NCBI RefSeq assembly: GCF_034064985.1 | Contig: NZ_CP139249.1 | Span: 1,550,001-1,614,000 of the forward strand | From: Acinetobacter pittii | GTDB lineage: Bacteria; Pseudomonadota; Gammaproteobacteria; Pseudomonadales; Moraxellaceae | DNA length: 64,000 nt | Direction of reading: 5' to 3' | Shown: positions 10,528-18,716 of the stretch, one piece after another | How the letters are laid out: each line of letters opens with the position of its first letter | Position numbering within the stretch: the first letter of the stretch is position 1 | Notes under the pieces: generated by a model | Database searches by the model: none | Told to the model about the DNA's origin: nothing | The model's input: only the letters and a program-made list of their open reading frames with translations | Program-made: the position numbers and the translations under genes

Positions 10528-11312
10528 GCAATCACGATTTAATTCATTCTACGGCCATTATTGATCCATCTGCAGTGATTGCCCCAGATGTCCAGATAGG
10601 ACCTTATTGTATTATTGGTCCAAATGTGACGATTGGCGCTGGTACTAAATTACACTCACATGTTGTAGTTGGTGGTTTTACCAAAATTGGTCAAAATAAT
10701 GAGATTTTCCAATTTGCAAGTGTTGGTGAAGTTTGCCAAGACTTGAAATACCAAGGGGAAGAAACTTGGTTAGAGATTGGAGATCATAATTTAATTCGTG
10801 AGCATTGCAGTTTACATAGAGGAACTGTACAAGATAATGCTTTAACTAAAATAGGTAGTCATAACTTATTGATGGTTAATACGCATATTGCACATGATTG
10901 TGTTGTTGGTGATCATAATATTTTCGCAAATAATGTCGGCGTTGCTGGACACGTACATATTGGTGATCATGTCATTATTGGTGGTAATTCTGGGATTCAT
11001 CAATTCTGTAAAATTGATTCTTACAGTATGGTTGGTGGAGCATCTTTAATCTTAAAAGATGTGCCGGCCTATGTTATGGCATCTGGTAATCCAGCACATG
11101 CGTTTGGTATTAATATAGAAGGTATGCGCCGAAAGGGTTGGTCTAAAAATACAATTCAAGGTCTTAGAGAAGCTTATAAATTGATTTTTAAATCAGGCCT
11201 GACTTCTGTTCAAGCGGTTGAGCAGATTAAAAATGATATCCTTCCGAATGTTCCAGAAGCTCAATTGTTAATTGACTCTGTTGAACGGTCAGAACGTGGT
11301 ATTGTGCGCTAA
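10524..11312 (+). CDS. lpxA: UDP-N-acetylglucosamine O-acyltransferase
   Basis: First enzyme of lipid A synthesis. The 262-residue protein has the hexapeptide-repeat beta helix over about residues 1-190 and an alpha-helical C-terminus (GMRRKGWSKNTIQGLREAYKLIF). The catalytic histidine motif is in MVNTHIAHDC near residue 124, followed by the substrate-binding GNNVGVAGHVHIGD-like turns. Unlike the enterobacterial cluster, lpxB does not follow; a terminator closes the operon 15 bases after the stop. Confidence 0.96.
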   Translation: MSNHDLIHSTAIIDPSAVIAPDVQIGPYCIIGPNVTIGAGTKLHSHVVVGGFTKIGQNNEIFQFASVGEVCQDLKYQGEETWLEIGDHNLIREHCSLHRGTVQDNALTKIGSHNLLMVNTHIAHDCVVGDHNIFANNVGVAGHVHIGDHVIIGGNSGIHQFCKIDSYSMVGGASLILKDVPAYVMASGNPAHAFGINIEGMRRKGWSKNTIQGLREAYKLIFKSGLTSVQAVEQIKNDILPNVPEAQLLIDSVERSERGIVR

Positions 11313-11327
11313 GCAAAAATATTACGA

Positions 11328-11359
11328 AAAAGACACCGCAATCTGCGGTGTCTTTTTTT
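11328..11359 (+). terminator. Rho-independent terminator after lpxA
   Basis: A 13-base-pair perfect stem (11328-11340 with 11344-11356), loop ATC, followed by a T run. It closes the pyrH-lpxA block and, since the arms end in A and T runs, can also serve the convergent cpoB-like gene. Confidence 0.93.
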
Positions 11360-11370
11360 CTTAAGAACTT

Positions 11371-12246
11371 TTATTTATTAAAAAATTTGGCTTCTTCAGA
11401 TTTTGGATACTGACTTAAGATTTTAGCTTTATATTGATTTGCTGAAACAGTATTTTTATCAACATCTTTGGCAATACTGTAGAGTTGGTAAAGGGCGCGA
11501 GGAGCTTTACTAGAATTTGGGTATTGTGTAGCCACTACGTTATAGTTCTTTTTAGCTTCATTATAATTCACTGGATCAGTAGCTAAATTAAACTCGGCTA
11601 ACCAAAAGTAGGCATTCCCTGTATAAACGCTATTAGGATGATTTTTGATAAAGTTTTGCATTGGAGCAATCGCTTTTTTGGCTCCACCTTGTTTATAGGC
11701 ATCTAAAGCAACAGTGTAAGCTGCTTTTTCAAGTTCTACAGGGTTTGATTGATTTTGCGTAGCAGGCAGTGAAGCTGGTTGTGTTACTTGCGTTTGGGAT
11801 GGGGAAGTCACTTGACTTGTAGAAGCTGTGGTAATACTTGCTGTTTTATTATCAGTAGATGGAGCTTCTGAGCTTCCAGTAGCTGTAGCATCACTATTTG
11901 CTGTATTATCTGGCGTTGCACTTTCCGGATCTACTTTTTGATTAAGTAATTCTAGACGTTGATCTAAATCAGTATAGCGATTAGCTAAATCTTTTTTCAA
12001 TTGTTCAATATCGTTGGATTGTTCTTCTAATTGTCCACGTAGAGTGCGTATATCACTTTCTAATTGTTGATTTTTTTGCATCAATTCCCAATTTAAATTA
12101 CTAGGAACTGAAGAATTACTAGATGCAGTAGTGGTTGAGCTGCCGCCACTTTGGCTTAAACCGCGCGATTCAATTGGAATATTGGCATAGAGAGAAGTAG
12201 TGCTCATTAAGGCAATAAATAATAAAGAATGCTTCATCAATCGCAT
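11371..12246 (-). CDS. cpoB: Tol-Pal system coordinator CpoB/YbgF-like protein
   Basis: Predicted periplasmic protein of 291 residues: signal peptide (cut near residue 21, LYA-NIP), a trimerising coiled coil (about 50-110, NQQLESDIRTLRGQLEEQ), a low-complexity Ser/Thr/Gln linker (about 115-165), and C-terminal TPR repeats with the motif AYFWLAEFNLA. This order is that of CpoB/YbgF, which links the Tol-Pal machine to peptidoglycan synthesis. It is not next to tol genes here, so the role is inferred from architecture. An alternative start is the ATG at 12237; neither start has a strong ribosome site. Confidence 0.8.
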   Translation of the reverse strand: MRLMKHSLLFIALMSTTSLYANIPIESRGLSQSGGSSTTTASSNSSVPSNLNWELMQKNQQLESDIRTLRGQLEEQSNDIEQLKKDLANRYTDLDQRLELLNQKVDPESATPDNTANSDATATGSSEAPSTDNKTASITTASTSQVTSPSQTQVTQPASLPATQNQSNPVELEKAAYTVALDAYKQGGAKKAIAPMQNFIKNHPNSVYTGNAYFWLAEFNLATDPVNYNEAKKNYNVVATQYPNSSKAPRALYQLYSIAKDVDKNTVSANQYKAKILSQYPKSEEAKFFNK

Positions 12247-12512
12247 GAGTATAGGTCCATAATTTTATGTAAAAGCCAACTTAAGAAGGGAATATATAAA
12301 CTATTCACGCTAGCTATCTAAAGTTTTAATTAATCATTGCAATTAAAACAGCTAACAATATAAATGCAAGAATAGTTTACAATCTTCAAGCATATTTTAT
12401 TCAAAATAATTATCAAGAAAGAATATAAGATTAGAGGTTCTAGAAATTTATGTATTTTTGCTGATGAATTAATCAATTGAAACATAAACTTGCTTAAAAG
12501 TGAGAAGAAGAC

Positions 12513-12540
12513 TTGCAACTCTTTTAAAAATCTCTATACT
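12513..12540 (+). promoter_or_regulatory. Promoter of the SRP RNA gene
   Basis: TTGCAA (12513-12518), 16 bases, TATACT (12535-12540); transcription would begin at about 12547, just before the first base-paired nucleotides of the RNA. The rest of the 12247-12512 spacer is AT-rich. It holds one inverted repeat, GTTTTAATT/AATTAAAAC, around 12323-12349 upstream of the divergent cpoB-like gene, with no gene visible. Confidence 0.7.
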
Positions 12541-12551
12541 CTGTTTTGCAA

Positions 12552-12663
<112 letters not shown>

Positions 12664-12670
12664 CCATCTT

Positions 12671-13153
12671 CTAATCCGATCTTCGTTGGATTGCTTTTAT
12701 AATTACATCTAAATCAAATCCTCTATACTGTAAAAATCTCATTTGTTTTGCTTTAAGTTTAGGATCTTTTTCTACTTCTTCACCAAACTTTTTCACTTTA
12801 AGCTGATAAGCCTGTTCTAACCAATCAATGTTATGAATTTCATCTGCAATTAAATCATTTTCGATTTGTTTTGTTTTTAAAGCTTGTTTAATACGTTTTG
12901 GACCTTTACCTTTTCTAATTTGGCTAGCCAATGTTAGTTCTGCAACGCGTTGGTCACTTTGATAGTTTTGTTCAGATAATTCTTCAACTAGTTGCTTAAC
13001 CTCTTCTGGATTTTGTGCATAACGATTTAATTTTTCAGTAAGTTCTGCTTTTGAATAATCTCGACGAGTCAATAGCGCGAAAGCATAGGAGCGCAAACGC
13101 TGACCTGTAAGCAATGCACGTTGTTGAGACTGTTCTTCTGATCTTTTGAACAT
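12671..13153 (-). CDS. recX: RecA regulatory protein RecX
   Basis: Small helical protein that binds RecA filaments and limits their growth. It has 160 residues, near the family norm, with three RecX three-helix repeats visible: YAFALLTRRDYSKAELTEKLNRY, then RKGKGPKRIKQALKTK, then KQMRFLQYRGFDLDVI. It lies 62 bases downstream of recA on the same strand. A strong hairpin between them probably lowers recX expression relative to recA. Confidence 0.93.
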   Translation of the reverse strand: MFKRSEEQSQQRALLTGQRLRSYAFALLTRRDYSKAELTEKLNRYAQNPEEVKQLVEELSEQNYQSDQRVAELTLASQIRKGKGPKRIKQALKTKQIENDLIADEIHNIDWLEQAYQLKVKKFGEEVEKDPKLKAKQMRFLQYRGFDLDVIIKAIQRRSD

Positions 13154-13170
13154 ATTAAGGTTTCCTTATA

Positions 13171-13194
13171 AAAAACGCCCCGAAGGGCGTTTTT
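13171..13194 (-). terminator. Terminator/attenuator between recA and recX
   Basis: A perfect 10-base stem (13171-13180 with 13185-13194), loop CGAA, with GC-rich core and flanking A/T runs. It sits in the recA-recX gap, as the partial terminator does in E. coli, so recX would come from read-through. Confidence 0.88.
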
Positions 13195-13215
13195 AAGACT
13201 AATGAGCGATAATGA

Positions 13216-14262
13216 TTAAGATTCTAATAGAAGATCTTCTTCTTCCTCTTCGACCTGTACAGCGCCATTAGTACCCGTAGTTAATAGTTGTTCACGGATA
13301 ACCTTTTCAATTTCTCCAGCCATTTGAGGATTTTCTTCAAAGTGGCGGATAACGTTGTTTTTACCTTGACCAATTTTATTGCCTTGATACGAATACCAAG
13401 CACCTGCTTTTTGCACGATATCTTGTTGTACAGCTAAATCTACAAGTTCGCCAAGCTGGTTTGTACCTTTACCGTATAGGATTTGGAAAATAGCTTCTTT
13501 AAAAGGAGGAGCCATTTTGTTTTTAACAACTTTAACTCGAGTTTCAGAACCGATGATTTCATCACCTTCTTTGACTTGACCAATACGGCGAATATCTAAA
13601 CGTACAGAAGCATAGAACTTTAATGCGTTACCACCAGTCGTAGTCTCAGGGCTACCAAACATTACACCAATTTTCATACGAATCTGGTTAATGAAAATAA
13701 CCATACAGTTTGAGCGTTTAGCATTACCCGTAATTTTACGTAGCGCCTGACTCATTAAACGAGCTTGTAAGCCCATGTGAGAGTCGCCCATTTCGCCTTC
13801 AATTTCTGCTTTAGGAGTAAGTGCAGCAACTGAGTCGACAACGATTAAATCAATTGCGCCAGAACGAACTAGCATATCTGCAATTTCAAGAGCTTGTTCA
13901 CCGTTGTCAGGCTGTGATACAAGTAGATTATCAATGTCTACACCAAGTTTACGTGCATATTGTGGATCTAATGCATGCTCTGCATCGATAAATGCACAAG
14001 TACCACCAGCTTTTTGACATTGCGCAATTGCTTGGAGAGTCATTGTGGTTTTACCAGAAGATTCTGGACCATAAATCTCAACGATACGACCTTTTGGTAA
14101 ACCGCCAATCCCCAATGCAATATCTAAAGTCAAAGAACCTGTAGATACAGCTTCAACTGCTTGAACAGTGTTGTCACCGAGACGCATCACCGTATTTTTG
14201 CCAAATTGCTTCTCAATTTGACTTAGCGCGGCTTGTAATGCTTTGCTTTTATTCTCATCCAT
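13216..14262 (-). CDS. recA: Recombinase RecA
   Basis: ATP-dependent strand-exchange protein of homologous recombination and DNA repair. The 348-residue sequence shows Walker [10 protein letters not shown] at residues 65-73, Walker [11 protein letters not shown], the L1/L2 DNA loops ([24 protein letters not shown] region) and an acidic C-terminus ([12 protein letters not shown]). GAGG eight bases before the ATG supports the start. No LexA-type CTG-N10-CAG box was found upstream, in line with the absence of classical LexA in Acinetobacter. The leader is roughly 100 bases or more and contains a CAAGT/ACTTG inverted repeat. Confidence 0.98.
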   Translation of the reverse strand: MDENKSKALQAALSQIEKQFGKNTVMRLGDNTVQAVEAVSTGSLTLDIALGIGGLPKGRIVEIYGPESSGKTTMTLQAIAQCQKAGGTCAFIDAEHALDPQYARKLGVDIDNLLVSQPDNGEQALEIADMLVRSGAIDLIVVDSVAALTPKAEIEGEMGDSHMGLQARLMSQALRKITGNAKRSNCMVIFINQIRMKIGVMFGSPETTTGGNALKFYASVRLDIRRIGQVKEGDEIIGSETRVKVVKNKMAPPFKEAIFQILYGKGTNQLGELVDLAVQQDIVQKAGAWYSYQGNKIGQGKNNVIRHFEENPQMAGEIEKVIREQLLTTGTNGAVQVEEEEEDLLLES

Positions 14263-14407
14263 CTCAAAAACCTCAATACTCTAAGTTCATCACGTTTAAC
14301 CCAAGTGGATGCATTGAATCTCAACTTGTTTCACAGGGCTAATAGTGACAGATTTTTTATATAGCTTCTATGTGTTGTCTGTGTGTGTGCGACACAACTC
14401 GACGTTT

Positions 14408-14836
14408 TTATTCATCACCATACGACCAGTGTTGATCATTGTCCTGTTTAAACCGATTAATCTGTCTACGATCCTTTTTACTCGGTCTATGATCAGGTCG
14501 AGCAAGATTATGCAATTTTCGTTGGGATGCAATCAACTCCCGTCTAGCAATACTTACTTCTGTTTCTTCATAAAGTTGCTGGGCAACTGGCGCTGGACCA
14601 CGTGTATTCGAAAGCGCTTTTACGACAACGGTTTTTTTATCAAAACCTTGTTGAATAATAAGTTCCATTCCGACACGAATTTCTTTTGAAACTTTTACAC
14701 GCTCATTATTGTGATGTACTTTACCTCCTTCGATTGCTGCTTTAGCAATTGAACGAGTTTTAAAAAAACGAGCAGCCCATAACCATTTGTCGACACGCAT
14801 GGTCTCTACAGCATCGTTTTCAAGCAATTTTGACAT
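14408..14836 (-). CDS. hslR: Ribosome-associated heat shock protein Hsp15 (S4 domain)
   Basis: Binds 50S subunits carrying a stranded peptidyl-tRNA during stalled-ribosome recycling. The S4 RNA-binding domain spans MRVDKWLWAARFFKTRSIAKAAIEGGKVHHNNERVK, nearly identical in pattern to E. coli HslR, and the C-terminus is the family's basic tail (RPDHRPSKKDRRQINRFK). The start at 14836 (MSKLLEND) is preferred because AAAGGA lies at a good distance; the frame is open to an upstream ATG at 14854. It overlaps the phosphatase gene upstream by 17 bases, the same pairing as yrfG-hslR in enterobacteria. Confidence 0.92.
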   Translation of the reverse strand: MSKLLENDAVETMRVDKWLWAARFFKTRSIAKAAIEGGKVHHNNERVKVSKEIRVGMELIIQQGFDKKTVVVKALSNTRGPAPVAQQLYEETEVSIARRELIASQRKLHNLARPDHRPSKKDRRQINRFKQDNDQHWSYGDE

Positions 14837-15506
14837 CATTATCCTTTCTATCAATTTGATTCAATATAGACAGCAATTCTGTAAGTCGATCTAGCGCTTT
14901 ATACTCTAAATCCTCATGCTTTCTTACATCCTTTAGACTTGAGGGCTGTAAGATAGTAAACAAGTGCCTGATACCAAATTTTTCAGCTGTTTTTAGTACA
15001 GGAGCTGTATCATCAATAAAAATGGTTGCGTCTGGGTCGAAAGGGTGTAATTTTTGGAGCTCTTGCCAAAAATGAATATCTTCTTTTGCATAACCAATTT
15101 GCTCACTCGATACGATTACGTTAAAGAAGTGTTCAATTGCAATATTATCGAGCTTTAATTGTAAACTTGCACGGTCAGCATTTGTAACTAACCAACAACT
15201 ATATCCTTGTTCTTTCAGTTCCTGCAGAAGCTCAATACAACCTGAGCGAGCTTGAATTTTTGTCTGAAACTCTTGCTGTAATTTGAGTACATCAACGCTT
15301 ACAGTTTTAGTCCAAAAAGCTGATGAATACCAAACAAGTGTATGCTTATGTGATTGATAAAACTGATATAGTGTTTTTTGGCTCTGGTCGAGTGGAAGTT
15401 GATGTATCTCTGCATGTCGCTTAGGAAGACATTCATTCCAGATGAAATCATCAAAAGCGAGATCTAATAAAGTTCCATCCATGTCAAACATTATGATTTT
15501 AGACAT
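14820..15506 (-). CDS. HAD-family nucleotidase, YrfG-like
   Basis: Haloacid-dehalogenase fold phosphatase of 228 residues. Motif I is DMDGT (nucleophile D8, acid D10), motif II is the LVTNA stretch near 120, motif III is a lysine in GYAKED near 159, and motif IV is FIDDTAP near 180. The LDLAFDDFIW sequence after motif I is characteristic of the E. coli GMP/IMP nucleotidase YrfG, and the neighbour is hslR as in E. coli. Substrate assignment is therefore by homology only. Confidence 0.85.
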   Translation of the reverse strand: MSKIIMFDMDGTLLDLAFDDFIWNECLPKRHAEIHQLPLDQSQKTLYQFYQSHKHTLVWYSSAFWTKTVSVDVLKLQQEFQTKIQARSGCIELLQELKEQGYSCWLVTNADRASLQLKLDNIAIEHFFNVIVSSEQIGYAKEDIHFWQELQKLHPFDPDATIFIDDTAPVLKTAEKFGIRHLFTILQPSSLKDVRKHEDLEYKALDRLTELLSILNQIDRKDNDVKIA

Positions 15507-15881
15507 ATCTAAATATCTCCAAAATCATTCAAAGCAAATTTTTTAAGACACATCTACCATATATCCTTTTTAAAATCATAAATTAAAGAAGCTTGGGATA
15601 TAAAAAATTAATTTAAAACTCCGCGCACTAATTTTTTTCAAAAGTTGTTTAAATTAATGTGATGGGTAGGGAGGATAAATGATTTGAAAATTATAGCGTG
15701 TAATTTTGCAAAACAGGAAACAATAATAAATGCTTTTTAGTAGAAAACTTTTCCTGTGTTTAAAGTAAAAATAGGGTGCCAAAGTTTTGCAATTAAGAAA
15801 TCTTAAAAGTCATCTATATTTATGGTTAATTTTGCTTACATAGGATACGTATTGACATACATTTTATAAATTGAAGGATAC
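15507..15881. other. Intergenic region without a clear gene
   Basis: 375 AT-rich bases between the divergent YrfG-like gene and an unknown gene. A good ribosome site (AGGGAGGA, near 15670) is followed only by a two-codon frame (ATG ATT TGA), possibly decayed coding sequence. TTGACA at 15852-15857 resembles a -35 element; with GATACT (15877-15882) the spacer would be 19. Confidence 0.4.
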
Positions 15882-16226
15882 TTGTTTAAAGTTATATTTA
15901 AATTTACCCCTAATAAGAATTTAGAGAAAGCAATGAAAATTGGATTTATTGGCGGAGCCAATGACGGTATTGTAATCAATGCTGCTGATGGCCTTGATAC
16001 TTATAAGCTTGAATGGCATTACAAAGCAGAAAAGCACTGTGAAACACAGCCAACATTAGGTCTTAATGGGCCTGAGTATGATTACTACAACCTATTAATA
16101 CTAAGAAAAAATAAAGAGGCTAAACTCTTTTATGTACTCACTACAATGGGAAAAGATGATATCGCGAGTAAAATCCATGAGTATTGGGAGTGCTCTACAT
16201 CTGTTGGCTATGATTTCGATGATTAA
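15882..16226 (+). CDS. Hypothetical protein
   Basis: Unrecognised soluble protein of up to 114 residues with a mixed composition, several tyrosines and an acidic end (WECSTSVGYDFDD). It has no signal peptide or membrane segment. The longest frame begins with TTG at 15882, only three bases after AAGGA, which is short; an ATG at 15930 (MKIGFIGGANDG) gives 98 residues and may be the real start. If the TTGACA at 15852 is a -35 element, transcription would begin close to or after the TTG, favouring the ATG. No function can be assigned. Confidence 0.55.
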   Translation: MFKVIFKFTPNKNLEKAMKIGFIGGANDGIVINAADGLDTYKLEWHYKAEKHCETQPTLGLNGPEYDYYNLLILRKNKEAKLFYVLTTMGKDDIASKIHEYWECSTSVGYDFDD

Positions 16227-16262
16227 AAAATATTTATTAATAATTTAAAATTTTGACTTTAA

Positions 16263-16799
16263 TCAAAGATTAAATGAAGAGTTCGTAATTTCATATAACA
16301 CATGTGCTTTTAATTGGTGATGGAGAGGAACCTTGGGATGATCAAAGTTTTTAACTTTGTGCATTCCAAGTCTTTCCATGACAGCTTGAGAGGGTGTATT
16401 TATGTTAGCGGTAAATGAAACGATCTTATCTAAATTCAGTACATTAAAACCATAGTCTAAAGCCGCTTTTGCTCCTTCAGTTGCATAACCTTGTTTCCAG
16501 AATTCTTTTGCAAGTCGCCACCCAATTTCCACACATGGAGAAAAATCAAATTGTTCAGGTTGACTATGTAAACCAATAAACCCGATAAATTGATGAGTTT
16601 CTTTTAATTCTACTGCCCAGAAGCCCCAACCATTTTTATCAATGAGAGATGAAATTTTTTGGATTAAATTATGGCTTTCTTGGGGTGTTAATAGATTTGG
16701 GAAAAATTGCATAACATGTTGATCTAAGCCCATTGTTATAAAAGGCTCAACATCATTTTCTTTCCACTGTCTTAAAATTAAACGCTGAGTTTCGATCAT
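16263..16799 (-). CDS. GNAT-family N-acetyltransferase, RimJ/RimL-like
   Basis: 178-residue acetyltransferase resembling the RimJ/RimL branch that acetylates protein N-termini or small amines from acetyl-CoA. The opening MIETQRLILRQWKENDVEPF is typical. The acetyl-CoA-binding region is WRLAKEFWKQGYATEGAKAALDYGF (about 92-116), and VSFTANINTPSQAVMERLGM gives the conserved Asn and the final strands. The substrate is unknown. It faces the unknown gene at 15882 and is transcribed in line with the Lrp-type regulator, 29 bases downstream of it. Confidence 0.85.
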   Translation of the reverse strand: MIETQRLILRQWKENDVEPFITMGLDQHVMQFFPNLLTPQESHNLIQKISSLIDKNGWGFWAVELKETHQFIGFIGLHSQPEQFDFSPCVEIGWRLAKEFWKQGYATEGAKAALDYGFNVLNLDKIVSFTANINTPSQAVMERLGMHKVKNFDHPKVPLHHQLKAHVLYEITNSSFNL

Positions 16800-16828
16800 G
16801 AGATGGCTCTATAATTAAAAATGATGGG

Positions 16829-17278
16829 TCAAAGTGGCTTTTGCACAATCTTCTGTAAAATGATCTTGGAATTGATGCTCACTACACCTTTTATTTTATT
16901 TAAGGTATTAATGACGAAATGAGAAAAAGAGCTCAAATCTTTGGTCGCAACGTGTAAAACATAATTAGATTCACCCGTAATAATATATGCATTAATGACT
17001 TCATCAAAATTTTTGATCTGACTTAAAAAGAAGTTGTGATCATTTTCAGTTAGCTGTGCAAGTTTTATTTCGACAATTGCCTCAATTTTTATTCCTAATT
17101 TTTCATAGTTAACTTTGGCTTGATATTTTTCAATTACACCATTGCTTTCTAAAATTTTAACTCGTCGATGACATGCCGAAGCCGAAAGGTTAACCAGATC
17201 GGCTAGCTCTTGATTACTTAACCGAGCGTTATCTTGTAAATATTTTAAAATTTTAAGATCAATCGCATCTACATTCAT
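16829..17278 (-). CDS. Lrp/AsnC-family transcriptional regulator
   Basis: 149 residues: an N-terminal helix-turn-helix (DAIDLKILKYLQDNARLSNQELADLVNLSASACHRRVKILE) and a C-terminal RAM effector-binding domain (AYIITGESNYVLHVATKDL). It is divergently transcribed from kynU across a 147-base gap rich in half-sites. By analogy with KynR-type regulators of other bacteria, it is probably the kynurenine-responsive activator of the kynU operon; the ligand is inferred from position only. Confidence 0.88.
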   Translation of the reverse strand: MNVDAIDLKILKYLQDNARLSNQELADLVNLSASACHRRVKILESNGVIEKYQAKVNYEKLGIKIEAIVEIKLAQLTENDHNFFLSQIKNFDEVINAYIITGESNYVLHVATKDLSSFSHFVINTLNKIKGVVSINSKIILQKIVQKPL

Positions 17279-17279
17279 T

Positions 17280-17361
17280 TTCGAATTTCATCCATGTTTT
17301 TTAATTTTAATTCGAATTTTATACGAAAATGGCAAATTTTAATCAAATATTATCGTATAAA
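17280..17361. promoter_or_regulatory. Divergent regulatory region between Lrp-type gene and kynU
   Basis: Two direct copies of TTCGAATTT at 17280-17288 and 17311-17319 are 31 bases apart, close to three helical turns. An inverted pair follows: TTTATACGA (17318-17326) and TCGTATAAA (17353-17361). Arrays of weak half-sites on one face of the helix are typical of Lrp-family binding. The first box touches the regulator's start codon, which would allow autoregulation. Confidence 0.5.
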
Positions 17362-17425
17362 TCGTAAGAATTGGCGTGATAAAATTCAAAAACAAAGGAA
17401 ATGTTGAAAATAGGTGAAATAACAA

Positions 17426-18676
17426 ATGATTACTCACGAACAATGCCTCTATTGGGACCAGGAAGATGAACTTAAAAAGTTTAAAAATGAATTTGCACTG
17501 CCAAAAAACGTCATTTATTTAGATGGGAATTCTTTGGGAGCAAGACCAAAGAAATCATTAGAGGTTGCTCAGCATATTATTGCCAAAGAGTGGGGCGAGG
17601 ACCTCATTAATAGTTGGAATAAAGCGGATTGGTGGGGACTACCGACTAGAATTGGAGATAAAGTCGCGCGGCTTATCGGTGCTGAAAAAGGGGAAGTGGT
17701 TATTTCAGACTCAACGACTTTAAATTTATTCAAAGTATTATCAGCAGCGGTAAAAATTCAAGCTGAAAATTTTCCAGAACGTAAAATTATTGTTGCAGAA
17801 AAAGATGCCTTCCCAACCGATATTTATATTATTGAAGGCTTTATTGATTTGATTCATCAAGGTTATCAAGTTGAATTGATTGATGGTGCAGATGATCTAT
17901 CTCGTGTTTTGGCAAAAGATATAGCCGTAGTTGTTCTTTCTCATGTGAATTATCGGACTGGATATTTCTATGATATGGAGACTATCAATCAACAAATTCA
18001 CGCTAAAGATGCTTTGATTATTTGGGATTTGTGTCACTCGGTTGGTGCGGTGCCTATAGATCTTAATCAGAGTAATAGTGATTTTGCGATTGGTTGTACT
18101 TATAAATATTTAAACGGTGGTCCGGGTTCACCTGCGTTGTTGTGGGTAAATCGAAAGCATCGTGATCAGTTCTGGCAACCTCTCTCAGGCTGGTGGGGGC
18201 ACAAAAAACCATTTGATATGGCTCAGCATTATGAACCAGCCAATAGCATTCGCCGATATTTGTGTGGAACTCAACCTATCATTTCGATGAGTCTAATCGA
18301 ATGTGGTATCGATATTTTCTTACAAGCTGATATACAACAAATACGCGAGAAATCCCTCAAATTAACTGATTTATTTATTCAACTTGTTCAACAAGAATGT
18401 TCTCAGTTTGGTTTTGAATTGATTACACCTTTAAACCATAAATATCGCGGTAGTCATGTCAGTTATAGACATGAGTTTGGTTATGAAATTATTCAGGCGC
18501 TTATTGCTCGTGGTGTGATTGGGGATTATCGAGAGCCGGAAGTATTACGTTTTGGAATTACACCTCTATATTTAGGTTTTGAAGATATTTGGAATGCCGT
18601 ACAGCAACTTAAGCAGATTATGTTGAATAGTGAATGGAAAAATGAGCGTTATCTGGTGCGTAGCGAAGTGACCTAA
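17426..18676 (+). CDS. kynU: Kynureninase
   Basis: PLP enzyme that splits L-kynurenine into anthranilate and alanine. The 416-residue length is typical. The pyridoxal lysine is K227 in GCTYKYLNGGPGSPA, and the fold-type I motifs DGNSLGARP and IWDLCHSVGAVPIDL are present. An AGGTGA site lies nine bases before the ATG. It is the first gene of a three-gene operon with an amino acid permease and an arylformamidase. No tryptophan 2,3-dioxygenase gene is in the window, so the operon as seen starts from imported or externally made N-formylkynurenine or kynurenine. Confidence 0.95.
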   Translation: MITHEQCLYWDQEDELKKFKNEFALPKNVIYLDGNSLGARPKKSLEVAQHIIAKEWGEDLINSWNKADWWGLPTRIGDKVARLIGAEKGEVVISDSTTLNLFKVLSAAVKIQAENFPERKIIVAEKDAFPTDIYIIEGFIDLIHQGYQVELIDGADDLSRVLAKDIAVVVLSHVNYRTGYFYDMETINQQIHAKDALIIWDLCHSVGAVPIDLNQSNSDFAIGCTYKYLNGGPGSPALLWVNRKHRDQFWQPLSGWWGHKKPFDMAQHYEPANSIRRYLCGTQPIISMSLIECGIDIFLQADIQQIREKSLKLTDLFIQLVQQECSQFGFELITPLNHKYRGSHVSYRHEFGYEIIQALIARGVIGDYREPEVLRFGITPLYLGFEDIWNAVQQLKQIMLNSEWKNERYLVRSEVT

Positions 18677-18716
18677 TCGTTAAAGGTTAATATCAGAAGA
18701 ATGGCTAGGAGGGCCT

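Noticed and set aside
12330..12518. 62-codon minus-strand frame before the SRP RNA
   Set aside because: It overlaps the SRP RNA promoter and has AT-rich spacer composition with no start signal.
14380..14397. GT-rich tract resembling a short tandem repeat
   Set aside because: Only about five repeat units and outside any reading frame, so phase variation is not supported.
14345..14689. 114-codon plus-strand frame opposite hslR
   Set aside because: It is the complement of the well-supported S4-domain gene; its translation has no recognisable pattern and no ribosome site.
16263..16799. Acetyltransferase next to a possible toxin-antitoxin partner at 15882
   Set aside because: The enzyme is of the RimL type and about 180 residues, not the short GNAT toxin type, and the genes are convergent rather than in an operon.
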